Of a DNA stretch of 64,000 bases, positions 47,401 through 58,659 are shown in pieces (within the stretch, counting starts at the first letter, position 1; each line of letters starts with the position of its first letter). The notes under the pieces were generated by a model that did no database searches, was not told where the DNA came from, and worked only from the letters and a program-made list of their open reading frames with translations. Source of the DNA: Pocillopora verrucosa (Eukaryota > Cnidaria > Anthozoa > Scleractinia > Pocilloporidae). A program made the position numbers and the translations under genes. Location of the stretch: assembly GCF_036669915.1 (NCBI RefSeq), contig NC_089313.1, positions 10,789,511-10,853,510 on the forward strand, read 5' to 3'.

Positions 47401-50400
47401 CCAGAATTGAGCCACAAATAGCCAACCATTACAGTCAGAAGTTATTCAAGTTTCATGATAATGAAGATACAGGGAGTGTTACCACTCCCCTGAAATGGTC
47501 CTTCCCAAGTAAGGGCCTTTCCACACTAGTGAAAAAGTTGTTTATTTAGACAAATTTTCAGTCATTGGCAACATTTCAGAGGTGTGGATGGTTTTCAGCA
47601 ACTTGACAAATTTTGGCTGAAGTGGACAAATCTTCAAATGCAACACCAAAAAAATTTGTCCTGAGTAAAAACTGGACAAATTGCCTGAAACAAAACCACG
47701 ATAAACTTGTGGATCATTTGTCATAAAAGCTACGACCAGTGTGTAATTGAACTGAAATCAGTTTACTTGGATTCTAAATTTTTATAATGACTAAGGATAA
47801 ATTCTGGAAATTGAACATGGAATCCTTTGGCAAACTATGCTGGCTGGTCTTATGAACAGATCAGGTGCTAATGGAATTGGACAGCTTTGAAATTTTAAAT
47901 TTGGATGACAAAACTTGTTCTTTGGTTTTGTCAGGACAATTCTAGTTATGATTGTTTGTATGGAAAGGCCCTAAGGCCTCCTTTCCCCAACAATTCATCA
48001 AGTTTCCTAAAAGTTTGCTGTTAGCCATCAGCAAGAAGAGGTAGTCTGACAGTCAAGTCTTTAGTCCAACAACACTACACAGAGACCCAGTCTGGGCCTA
48101 AACCTTGACCTTTCGATTGGACATCCAATATAACAACCACCAAGTCATCTCTCACACATAAATAATGGGAGATGCCATCAAGGCACTTGTCTTCAAGGCC
48201 AAGTAACCCATATTGCCAAAGCTAATGCTAGTGTCTCCTGAATGAAGCCATTAAGAGCACTGACCACAAACACAACACAATGACCCAGCCAAAGCTTGAA
48301 CCTACACCTCTTAGTCTGCTAGAATAAAGTCTTGTTGCGACCCCTGTGTGGGATGCTAAACTATCCCAGAGTCCCTAATCTGAACAGCTGCATCTGTAAT
48401 CAGTAAATACCACCCACTAAATGTGTGCTACTTATACACTATGTACTTGTGGAAATAGAAAGGCCTAGGAGAGTAAGTGCTGAGGAAGTGGGTCAGGCCT
48501 TACTTTTAGAGTTGGTAAGTATCTTGCCCAACAATCAATGTCCTAACAAAAGTTCAGCCTTGACTGCACAATATAGACTGTAAGCTCTTCAACATCTTCC
48601 CACTATGGCTTTCACATAACCAAACTTGACAAACTGGAGCACAGTTACTACACCGATCCACACAACAATCTTATTTTTCAATGACATGAAGCCAAGCTTC
48701 ATGGATCTACATGTATGTATCTACAAAATAATTGCTATTTTGTTCACAATAGCGTACTAACCATAAACCAAACCATCTTTGTGCTGCTTCATATATTCCT
48801 TTGATAAAGCAATTTTTTCATCACAGGAAAGAGAGCAGTGAAATCCTAAATGTCTTGAAATCAGTTCAATATTCATTCTCCTCAGCATCAGTCTTGTCTA
48901 AGAGAAAAAAAAGTATCACAATCACTTAATAGTATTTGCGTACATGAAAGCAGCTAAGATTAGAACTACTGCACCTTCTGCTACTACTGACCTAGAGGGC
49001 AATTGAATGACAGAGGGTAGAAACTAGCAATGGCCAGACAGAGTCCATATGAATACCTAGCACAACCCTATTTATCACCGACTTGGACCAAAGACTACTG
49101 CATCAAAATTCAATATAGATAGAATTCTTTAGTGACTGATCCTCATGTCATACAACCCAAAGGTAATCAGACAAGACTCAAATCATGTGCTTCATTAGTT
49201 TTGAATTGTTCATTTGCCAGATTATTCCCTGAATTGTGCTCACTCAGTCCAACAGGCTCACAGCTTTCCTTAACTGAAGACTTTCTAGTAACTACTACTC
49301 ACACCTTCTGTAAAACTTAGCCACAACAATACTTTACATACATGAGATGATTCAGGATCTTCATCACTGACTGATGGAAGGGCATTCCTTAATGCTTCCA
49401 CAAACTAAAACAAAGCATCAAGATTTTTTGGTAATGGACTGGACAGTGTTTTGACAAATGATTAAAATTGGGTGAGAATGGCAGATATGACAAGTTTTGC
49501 CAAACAAGCCAAGCCATTCAATCTGTTCAATATCCAACTTTATCGCAAACAAGTTTTAAGGAGGCTACCATGAATGTGACAACGTTCTGCCATATTCAGC
49601 ATTCACCAAATTCATAATTCTCATCAGTAAAATTTGCCATATTCATTATTGTGTGCATTTTTGGACAGACATGCTGTGACTTAAATACTCTATAAAAATA
49701 CTCTATGTCTTGCATCATCTTTTCTGAGTGTTAAAGACTGTTGAGGGTTCAAGACTTTATTTCCAATCTATTTTACCTTTTCTTTGTCCAGTATTTCTGG
49801 TAGATTCAGATGTAAATAAGGTTCAAGGTCCCAGAAACAACAGTGCTTGTCTCCAAACCGTTTAAAATACTCTATTAATAAATATACACTAGAAGTTGAA
49901 CCTGAAAATAAAAATAAGAGAAACACACCAAACATCATTAGCATTTCACAAAAAATGGAACAAGCTAACTATGTGTCTACAACTTGAATTATAATTTAAA
50001 TCTGTAATTCAGATTGACTATTCTTGACAAAGCTTTCAAGATGAGTTAAAGCATTTTATATTTCTGCCCACTAAGAAAACTGGCCCACACATACACGTTT
50101 GTCTCTAATAGTTTCCAAGGTAGATAATGCTATGTAGCAGATAAATCACTATCCAGATGATAGAGTAATCTGTTTTGTGAACCTGGACCTAAACATCATA
50201 CAAGTATTAGATAGCAATGCCCACCTGGTGAGCAACCTGAGCAAAACTGTTACAAAAGTTTCATGTGACAATTTCGAACCCAAAGGTGCTTGTAACCCAC
50301 ATTGTACTCCAGGGTAACATGTCCTATTACTACACTAAAAGAAGACAAGAACAGATAATTTTGCAACAAGAGAGCAAATCCTTTGCCAGAATTTTAACCT

Positions 50401-53400
50401 GAATTCCTTTAATTTTGAGGTAAGATGCTCCCATGCTAGGCCTAGATTAATTCATAAATTTTGAGTTTCCTACCCACTTCCATGATCACTAGTGTCAAAA
50501 GTGTCGTGTAGATACATGTAGATTAAGTGAGATGAGTAAATAGATTTTCAAATAAATTAAAATTGATTCATTTAAAGATTTTAAAGAACATGTCAGGACT
50601 TCAAAGGAGTTTGCACGGTGGGTTTACAAATAGGTGTGTTTTTTTTCGTTATCAGGAGTTTTTGAGTTATTTAAAAAGAAAAAAAACTCTTTGTTAGCAT
50701 GGAGAGCGGTAAGTTGCTTGCACCAATCAGATCATCACATTTGGGTGGGTATCTTGCATCAATCAGATTGCCACATAAGGGTATGTATTTTGCACCATTA
50801 TTGCAATTAATCAGATTGCCCCATTAGGTTATGTATCTCACATCAATCATACCATGTTGACCCATCTCAACCCACCCAGCCAAAAATAAAACTCTTGAAT
50901 GCTATGCATGCCTATGTTTCCGAGAGTCAGGTGGTCTTAAGTATCTTTCCTTTTTGGTCAAAGGCACAAATATGGGGGGTTAGGGAACCTTGAAAATATA
51001 CATATTGTCTACCCTGTATAGACACAAACACTGCCGACATTAGCCAGGTTCAATGACACAGCACATTTAGGTTTATTCAATACATGTAACCAAGCAACTC
51101 ACTCTGTCTTGAATCACAGTGAATACATTCTTGACTACAAAGCTTTTCCAGTTCTAATTGTGCCAAATAAGGTCCTCTGCATGATCTCTTTTCTTTAGTT
51201 TGTTCAGCTTCCACAACAGATGCTAGGAATTTGTCAATCATTTCTAAAGAATAATCAGGAAGTTCTCTGAAAAACAAATAAGAAAAAGTACACAAATGAC
51301 TAAACAAGAGTGCAGTTGGGAAAATATAAAGAATTTGGATTTTTATGCGATCAAGAAGTCAATCCATAGATATAATGTGCAGAAGTTTATGGCTGGAATG
51401 TACTTGGCTTTTCTTTTAAAACACTTTCACTGAAAAGCTCTAAAATATTGGAAGAAAAACCCATCACCTTCTTGTCAGATTCTTCTACACATTATTATCA
51501 CCCTTCACAAAAATCATGTGAATGAAACCTACTCTGACTCATCAACTGGTTTCCAGTTTTGTTTTATAAGAGAGAAAGCTGAGGTTAGGTATGACTGGTA
51601 GTATGACCACTGATCTGGCCTAGGAGAAATAAGAAAACAAAAATTACAGTACATCTCCAATTAAGTTAAACCTTTTCATTCCCAAGATCTTATTAGTGAT
51701 TCTCCTTTCTGTCTGGTACACAATTCTTATAATATTAGTTTGGAGAACTTGGCATTGGATCAACTAATAATCCCTTAATTGACATTTTTCATTATTCTCA
51801 TCACCTGCCTGCTTGATATTGTAAGGAGAAATTCTTTCTTGGTCACTCATTGGAGTTATGGAGTTAATAAAGCTGAAAATCCATACTATAACAAAAAGTG
51901 TATGCCTGAATATTCATATTTATATTGTTTAGCAGCCTAGCCAATACTGTTCTTCTCTTGACATATCTATTATTCACTGCTAAATCAGAAGCAAAAGAGG
52001 ATTTCCTAAGTCATGACAATAGGCTAATTTTGAAATACATTGAAATCCATCTTAATAATAAGGCTAAGAGCAAATGGTAATAATAAATTTAACCAAATAA
52101 CATGAAATTAAATACAACTAACCAAATACCTTCTCAAAATGAGTTTCTTAAATGCTATATTTGCTTCATGCCATTTGCAGAGTTTTGTTAAATAAATGGC
52201 TTCTTTTTCTTCTCTTTCATCCATGTAACTAATCAGTTTAGCTAAGAAATGGACAAAAGGTGCCTGATTAATCAAAGATCTAAGGAGTATGACTCCTTGG
52301 TGGGAGAAGTAGAATTGCAATCCACAGGTTTTAGGTGCAAGTGCTGCAAGTGCAAGGTTAATTCCAAATTTAACCTTTTACACCTCAACATCAGTATGCA
52401 TATTCTCCATACTGTTCTCCATATATTTCTTAAGTTGCCGACAAGGAGAATTTGTTTAACAATCCAGGGCTTCTTTATTTATTCAGCACCTCAAGGGTTT
52501 ATTTGGAACCAACATAACAACCAGCACCCAGTTGGCTTGTTAGCTCAGTTGGTAGAGTGCTGCACAGGTATCACAAGATCATGGGATTTAATCTCGTACA
52601 GGCCTGAATTTTTATTTTCAGGCCTTATTTTCCTTGTCGCTCAAGTAGTGTTCTTTATTGTGAGTATCCTTTCCATATTCATTTCTTTACCCGCAGTTCA
52701 CATATATGATTTTCACATATTCACAGTCATTAAAGAGCTTCTTTAGTTGGTGATTATTTTGTTTAAATCTTATGAATTTACTGTGTGATTCAGGGGTGAT
52801 AATATAAGGTGATATTAGATGCTAGTTACTCTTAGGAGTCAAAAGGTTAACTCTCTGACCATGTTTGCAAATTGTCAATTACCTGAAGTTTGCCTCCAGC
52901 CAGTTGAGATTTTAATTGTGACACATTTCATTTGGATTATACATAAGAGTTTATTTGAAAGGAGAGTCTGTAAACTAGCAAAAGGAGACAAGGGCCCTTT
53001 CAAGGTAAAAACATCCCTATATCCTACATTTTATATGATGAAAAGGATGACGATGATTTTAAAGTAATGAAATTGATACTGGCACATTTCTTTTAAAGTT
53101 TACAAAAACACAGCTTGTGCAATTTCATTGCAACTAAAGTTTGTTTTAATGCAAGCACACTCACCAGCCAAATCACTTCTAAGAACACCAAGAGCCTTCT
53201 CATAACATCCAAGCTTCTCTAAAATCATTAAATACAGATGAACCTCTGAAAAGTGAAAAATGTAAGGAAAAGTGCTCAGATAATTTTTTTTTCCTGTGAT
53301 ATAACTACTGAATTAAAATTAGTGCATCAAACTCTGTTATTACACACCAACAAGTCTAAAGCAGTACCATATTGGCAAAGCCCACTGATAAAGTGGTTGA

Positions 53401-56400
53401 CAAAGTAAAGGATTTCAGTAAGCCCAAAGTATTAAAAAATATAGAACTCCACACACACTTGTGACGGCTAATGCAAAAACCCAATGGGAGAAAAATAATA
53501 CAGTTAATAACTACAGAAAATAGCAAGTATATGCTAGGAGATATTATTGTTACTGCAAAGTGTGGGTAATTACTGACTTACAAGCAGAAACTTCTCCTGC
53601 TTAAAAGAAATACTATCATGACATTTCAATCTCAATTTTTTTGCCTCAGTATGTGCTACTTTCAGCTTGAAGGAGACTATCAAGATATAATTTTCATGAC
53701 ATAAAAAAAACACAGTAGGCAGTACTAAATCTAAAAGGAATGTGACTTGTATGTTCAAGAATGGAAAACATCAAACTGATTCAGAACTGACATGATGCAA
53801 GATATTTCCATCATATGGCTTCTTTCAGAAACTTTGGACAAGCTTAAGACATAAAGATTCATGTTTCCCACTCCCTTGAAAACCTCGCCTTTGTTGTTTG
53901 AAGGTTGGACAACACTGAACACAGGATAAATGGCTATCTAGGGGATAGCAACAGGTAACTAAAAAATACTGCACCTGCTTCAGCTTCAATTTTGCCTTCA
54001 TTTACAAATTTTTCAACCATTTTCTCAGCCAAAGGAAAGAGCATAGTTCTTCCAAGTTTCTCTTCACTAGCCATTATACCCTGAAACATAAAATTTGAAA
54101 TAGATTCTACAATTGAACTACAGGGAAACTTAATCAAATATTGTTGACTCACCAAAGGTTGTTATTATGAAAGACACAGAACTCTGTATAAATTTTGAAC
54201 TGACAACCCTGAATTGTCAACAAAAGTTGTAATTGAGCTAAAATCTTGACCCTCCACAGTATTGAAAGATGTTTTACACATCAATACCACGTGCTTTCAC
54301 CCAACTATCAGCCTTAAGAACAGCATGCAACAAGAATTACTCCACCCTTCCTCTGCCAGTAGAGATGATTTAATTCTGAGGGAAATATGCCATGACAAAG
54401 TGAAGGTCTACCGGAGTGTGTAGATTTTTCATTTTCAGTATCTCTCCTAGCAGTTGTAGTTTATGTTGATGACGATTTCATTTGCCTTATTTTAACCCTT
54501 TACAACCTACATGTTTCCTTTGTGTAACAATCAAAGCCTCTTAGGTTAACATTCATTTCCTTTATTCTTATGATCTTTATGAATGACTCAGCAGTATTAC
54601 TATAAGGAGAATTTAGATAATGGTCACTCTTAAGGTTTAAAGGTTCAAGGGTAGAGGTTTAAAGCACTATGAACAGCTCTCTATTCAAACAGTATCTCCT
54701 TTGAGTGAGCATGCATGATTATAGATACAAATAACTTGCATGACATGATCAAAGGAACACATCTCTAAAAGTAGGGAGAATATTTTACCTGCATCACAAT
54801 GCTCATGACAGCCCAGAAGTAGTAAGGGTTCTTAGAGAACAGTTTATACAGATTCATAGCCACCTGCAAAAACAATAGTACATTCACAATTAATCTCCAC
54901 AAACTCAATGACCAGTTACATAGATTGGACTCCACGACAAGTGGACAAGAGAGGGATTTGTAACAATTTCACAAGGGTTTTTCAGTTGTTGTTGTTGTTG
55001 TTTGTTTGTTTGTTTGTTTGTTTGTTTTTAATAACTACCCCCCATAAAATTGATGACTTGAGCCCTGGAGGCAATAGCACATAAAGTTTGTAAACTAGGG
55101 TCTCCTTTCCAGGATTTGCATTGAGACATGAAGTTGCAAGAAAATGGTGTTACCAAACAGGTAAAAAATATTCTTCAACTCTGGGTGAAATACAGGCCTG
55201 ACAATTACAATTTGACCAAATAATTCTGCATAGTAGCTCGAGAACTCTATCTTCTGCAATGCCAAACTAACCCCTCCAAGGTTGCAAACACTACTTGACA
55301 CACTGAGAAAGGGTTGATTTAAATTTGAAATAAAACATTTGCAAATATTGGTCGGGAAGGAGTGTGAAATAAGGAAAGTTGTTCAGGTAACATTATTTCA
55401 CTTCAATTTGCAAACAAATTCACTTCAGGCAGAAGGTAACCCTACAATCTCATTGCTTTTCTTTTACAAGCATAAAACACTTGAAACTGAAAAGCTTGAA
55501 CCAACAATGCAAGAAAATGGCACAAACATCTTTGCATAAGGTTTATAAGAAGCCCTGAAAGCCATTGGGTTCATTTAGGCAAAAGTAAATTTTAAAATCT
55601 GAGTGAATGAGATTCACCTGTTGTTGCTTTTTGTAATCTCCAATTCTGACATATGCCATAAAGAGGTGAGAATATAATTCTTCATTCTTCGGGTTCTGTT
55701 TCAAGGCCATCTCATAAATACAAGGAATCATCTCAGCTTAAAAACATAAAGCACATACACTCCAACAGTCAATGATAAAAAGAAAAGCTGGTTAACAACC
55801 TCAAGGAAAATGTGAGAACTTCAGAGAAACTTTAAAGTGTTTTGGTGGAAAAAAAAAAAATGGAAACAGAGTAATTCTGAAAAGTGACAAAAGAGACATA
55901 GTGAGGAACTTGTTGCATTTCACACGACAAAGATGTTCAAGGTGTAGAACTGACCTGGGTCAAGACATATGTAATCTGCCCTTCAGTTTGACCTGTTTCA
56001 ACTTATACATCATTTCAGACCAGAGTTGTATCATGAAAACACCCTGTAACAGATCAGTGTGCCTATTCCCACCACGTACTTCTTAGTGTTTCTATTGATA
56101 TTGTAAGGAGAAGCTGTGGGTCAATCACCAAGTGCAAATAGCGGATCAGAGGAACAGGCACCTGCTGTTATCTAACTCATTCATTAGTTTTAATCTGAAT
56201 AGGTGAATTGGAGAAAGTAACCCTTGATAAATGAACTCTACACATTTCTTACGTTTTTGCATCTCTCTGTAACAAATTGTCATTGCCTGAAGCGTGGGAT
56301 CGTCCGCTGGTTTCGCTTCCATAATCTCCACCATAATTGTCTCGCTTTCAGCAGTTTTTCCTGATCGCAATAAAGCCAGTCCTTTAAGAGCCTGCAATTC

Positions 56401-56714
56401 AAACAAAGGACTGAATGTACCCTGTTACTACACATTTAGCGTCATCACACTTTCACTGAACGTGATTCATGCCGTCCGCAGAAACTTTTACCTTGGCGCA
56501 GTACAGGTCTTTCTGCTTCCTTAAAATTTTGTCTGCAAGTTGGATGGCCAGTTTGTTGTTCATACTGTCCAATGCATCTGAAAATATAGCACAAAAAGGG
56601 TCAAAAATTATCTCTCTTTTATATCAGTAATTTTTGTAACTGGTAAAACGAAAGAGAAGTACCATAAACAGGACGAAGCCGACGCTCGTTGACATCGACA
56701 TGGCGGGAAGCCAT
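38473..56714 (-). CDS. NAA25: NatB auxiliary subunit NAA25 (TPR protein)
   Basis: NAA25 anchors the catalytic NAA20 to ribosomes; NatB acetylates nascent Met-Asp/Glu/Asn N-termini. Twenty-nine exons join in phase to 962 aa (human 972): 56663-56714, 56492-56577, 56253-56391, 55618-55736, 54789-54863, 53975-54080, 53165-53245, 52130-52241, 51533-51619, 51103-51266, 49777-49901, 49342-49404, 48762-48897, 47268-47357, 46716-46826, 45792-45861, 45191-45290, 44783-44830, 44064-44167, 43927-43988, 43250-43319, 42760-42802, 42283-42477, 41744-41867, 40909-40977, 39898-39983, 39300-39404, 38785-38928, 38473-38595. Matching family segments: MASRHVDVNERRLRPVYD, SHLFMAYVRIGDYKK, KNPYYFWAVMSIVMQ, LFPLAEKMVEK, KRFGDKHCCFWDLEPYL, SPSNHQLKLLLMKVYC and KDNRDLK. 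A Lys-rich stretch (KKTKKKKP) sits where the human protein has one. Start and stop are both inside the window. Confidence 0.95.
40735..40805 (+). repeat. Repeat family D, copy 1 (diverged)
   Basis: TCTTTCCTCAGTCAGTTACA and GAGATGGATTGGTAACATCA with CTGGAAAGAC resemble the copies at 41560-41640, 42960-43050 and 46465-46560. It is intronic in NAA25. Confidence 0.4.
41560..41640 (+). repeat. Repeat family D, copy 2
   Basis: TTCCTCAGTTATCACG, ATTCCTCATTTAAAATG and GGAGATGGATTGAACGCATC with ATTGGAATGC follow the family D order. It is intronic in NAA25. Confidence 0.45.
42634..42686. repeat. (AAT)n microsatellite
   Basis: AATAATAACAATAATAAC followed by an uninterrupted AAT run. It lies in an NAA25 intron. 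Confidence 0.9.
42960..43050 (+). repeat. Repeat family D, copy 3
   Basis: CTTTCCTCAGGAAAGCTCTA, TTCTCCTCATTTTATGATT and GGAGTTGGATTTGACTCATC with CTGAAAAGGC. The match to 46465-46560 is close. Confidence 0.6.
43425..43625 (+). repeat. Dispersed repeat family B copy
   Basis: CACACCCAACCATCAGTATG, CATATTCTCCATACTG, TGCTGACAAGGAGAATTTAT and GGGTGATATTGTAAGAAGAA in the usual order. It lies in an NAA25 intron. Confidence 0.7.
46465..46560 (+). repeat. Repeat family D, copy 4
   Basis: GCCTTTCCTCAGTGAAGCTC, TTCTCCTCATCTTATCAC and AAGAGTTGGATTTGCCTCAT with CATTGGAAAGCC. It lies in an NAA25 intron. Confidence 0.6.
48040..48350 (-). mobile_element. tRNA-derived SINE-like remnants, minus strand
   Basis: On the minus strand, AAGGTGTAGGTTCAAGCTTTG-like sequence near 48300 contains a B-box form (GGTTCAAGC) followed by GGCTGGGTCATTGTGTTGTG, a phrase typical of metazoan tRNA-SINE bodies. 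A second B-box-like GGTTTAGGCCC followed by AGACTGGGTC lies near 48100. Both heads are decayed. They lie in an NAA25 intron. Confidence 0.35.
51672..51870 (+). repeat. Dispersed repeat family C copy
   Basis: TTTTCATTCCCAAGATCTTA, GGATCAACTAATAATCCCTT, GCTTGATATTGTAAGGAGAA and TTGGTCACTCATTGGAGTTA match the copy at 25676-25922, without its tandem expansion. It lies in an NAA25 intron. Confidence 0.7.
52372..52855 (+). repeat. Dispersed repeat family B split by a SINE
   Basis: The left part (52372-52477) runs from ACACCTCAACATCAGTATGC to CAATCCAGGGCTTCTTTA. The right part (52737-52855) resumes with GCTTCTTTAGTTGGTGATTA and runs to TAGTTACTCTTAGGAGTC. The SINE at 52478-52736 interrupts it. Confidence 0.75.
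52478..52736 (+). mobile_element. tRNA-derived SINE with target-site duplication
   Basis: GTTGGCTTGTTAGCTCAGTT with GGTAGAGTGCTGCACAGG is a clear tRNA-type A-box region; GGGATTTAATCTC, about 40 bases on, is a decayed B box. A short inverted pair (CAGGCCTGAA / TTCAGGCCT) follows. The flanking GCTTCTTTA (52469-52477 and 52737-52745) is the target duplication. It would not fold as a working tRNA. Confidence 0.7.
54490..54655 (+). repeat. Shortened copy of dispersed repeat family B
   Basis: AACCCTTTACAACCTACATG, TTGTGTAACAATCAAAGCC, TCATTTCCTTTATTCTTATG and CTATAAGGAGAATTTAGATA keep the family order with a deletion of the CATATTCTCCATACTG part. Confidence 0.5.
54985..55030. repeat. (GTT)n/(GTTT)n microsatellite
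   Basis: GTTGTTGTTGTTGTT passes into a GTTTGTTTGTTT run. It lies in an NAA25 intron. Confidence 0.9.
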
Positions 56715-58659
56715 GTTGCATTCGGCTCACATGCTCTTCAGCGAGTGCGCCCCAAATTAGCCAGCGGCTAAATCCAGTTACTAACTAGCATCGTTGTGTA
56801 GCAGTTGTAAATAGACACATACTAGACACGTATCAAGCGATATTTTCTCTGATTATAAGTCACAACTTGATTATTGTTGGCTTCACGCCTAAGGTTGATT
56901 TTGATTGAGGTAGCTCTAAAAAAAGCATTTTTCCCATCTTTGAATAGTTTTGACGAGGATCAGGAAAACAGCGTACGGGAAAAGGACGAAATGGGAACAT
57001 ATTAAAACAGAAATTCAATGAAACGGTTTTTAAACGTTCCTGGTGAACGCGGCAAAAGCTTTGTATCATTTTAGGGAATAGAAGAGCATGCCACCCTCAG
57101 CCCTTTTGAAGACCTTCGTTACTATATCTCTCGGCTTTAGATTACCTTCAAGACCTCTTCAAGTCCTCTTCAAGTGTACTGATTCCTTCGTTTTATTCAG
57201 ATCGGCACATGCACAGAGCTCAGATTTTCCTCCACGAAAACTTGATTGAAGAGAGTTATTTTATCTCTCGTGACAAAGAAAGCAGACATGGCAAATAATT
57301 TACGCGGAATTCAATCTTGTTTCCTGTACACAACTCCTTGCCCCGGATTGGTCAGTTCTTGCAAGTAACTCCATCAACAAGCTGATAGCTCAATAAATTA
57401 CCAATCGTCTATAATTTTCAATTAAAAAACGAATCGAGCATAGCTTTCCATTCTATTTCCATTCGATTCCACTTTCATGCTGCCATAGGGATACGAACAA
57501 ATGACCTGAAAACCGCTTAAAACTTTGCAGTGAACAAAGGCAAAGCTGCGTTTGTGTGTGAGGGTAACTGGGTGGGTGTGTATATGGGGTGGGGCACGGA
57601 GGTCACGTCCTGCCGTGGTCCCTGCCGTGTTCGCATCTTTCATCTTGAAGAGGCCAAGATGAATAAGATCATATTTCTTTCCGATTTCACTTCTCCCTGG
57701 CCTCATCTAAAGACGTGATTCTCTGACTTTTCCCAGAACTGGTCAAAATCTTATTTCCTTGAAAACTACCTGGCCTGTGAAAATTTGCGAATTTTATTTA
57801 TGTTTAGAGTTCAGATTTATGGATGCTCACGAAAAGTTTGGAATGTACGAAGGAATTATGAGCTGTTCACGTTGTACCCGAAATTAAGTAACTCTAGCTT
57901 CTTTCAGTATTCTCAAGCCTTCCATTTTTTAAAAAAATTTTTCCTCATTTCCCAAACCTTTGTTTATAAAACGATGCTTGGTCTTTGGGAATAGTAACCT
58001 CTAGAAAACATCTTCATCGCGTGGATTGACAATAAGCTTTTAACTGGCTCTCCTTCAGGTTGAGGTTTTTCTCTACCTCCTCGTCATCACATAATATATA
58101 GATTTAGCCAAGCCTAAAAGCGGAGCTCGCATTTTTTTCCCGCACGTCTTAAGGGCACAACTCCTTGCCCCGGCCAGGACTAGGACCCGTGTCGTCCAAC
58201 TCGGAGCTTAGTGCACTGACCACTAGACTACTGGACAAAGCCGTGGCGTTGGTGTGCCCGCGATACAGTTGACCGCGCATGTTAAAAGTAGCATCTTGTA
58301 CGGTCGGTCGTACGGTCGTAAGTCCAAATTTTTTCGGCTTGATCGGTTACTACTATTTTGTGTAATTATGGGGCTACGCTCTGCGAGCTCCGCTAGTAAA
58401 TGCTGAACAGGCTGAGTGAGATTAACAAACTATACACAATCCGAGATCGTCACTTCGACAGAAAACACAGATGACTAACAGTTTTATTATTTCAAAGGCA
58501 AACATCATTTCAGGCCTGGTAAGTTTTCGAAAAGATTTCTCAGTACCCTCATTTTCATAATGTGATTGGAGAAAGTGCATGTAAAGTGATATATCTCACC
58601 ATATCTAACTCTTTTGCTAAGCTAACGGGCTCCTCTTTAATGACAAAAGTAGACTTAAG
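56715..58659. other. Spacer: NAA25 promoter side and 3' flank of the fucosyltransferase
   Basis: The left end must contain the NAA25 promoter. A tRNA-like repeat lies at 58150-58255 and a fragment of the same phrase (ACAACTCCTTGCCCCGG) at about 57331. Frames such as 57422-57706 and 57785-57994 lack any support. Confidence 0.5.
58150..58255 (-). mobile_element. tRNA-derived repeat, minus strand
   Basis: The minus strand reads GTAGTCTAGTGGTCAGTGCA, an A-box region like tRNA-Asp or Glu, and later ACGGGTCCTAGTCCTGGCC in place of a B box, followed by GGGGCAAGGAGTTGTGCCC. The stem pairing of a real tRNA is missing. Confidence 0.5.

Noticed and set aside
52538-52612. tRNA gene at TTAGCTCAGTTGGTAGAG
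   Set aside because: The A-box half is good, but the T arm is degenerate, the acceptor stem does not pair, and the sequence lies within an inserted SINE.
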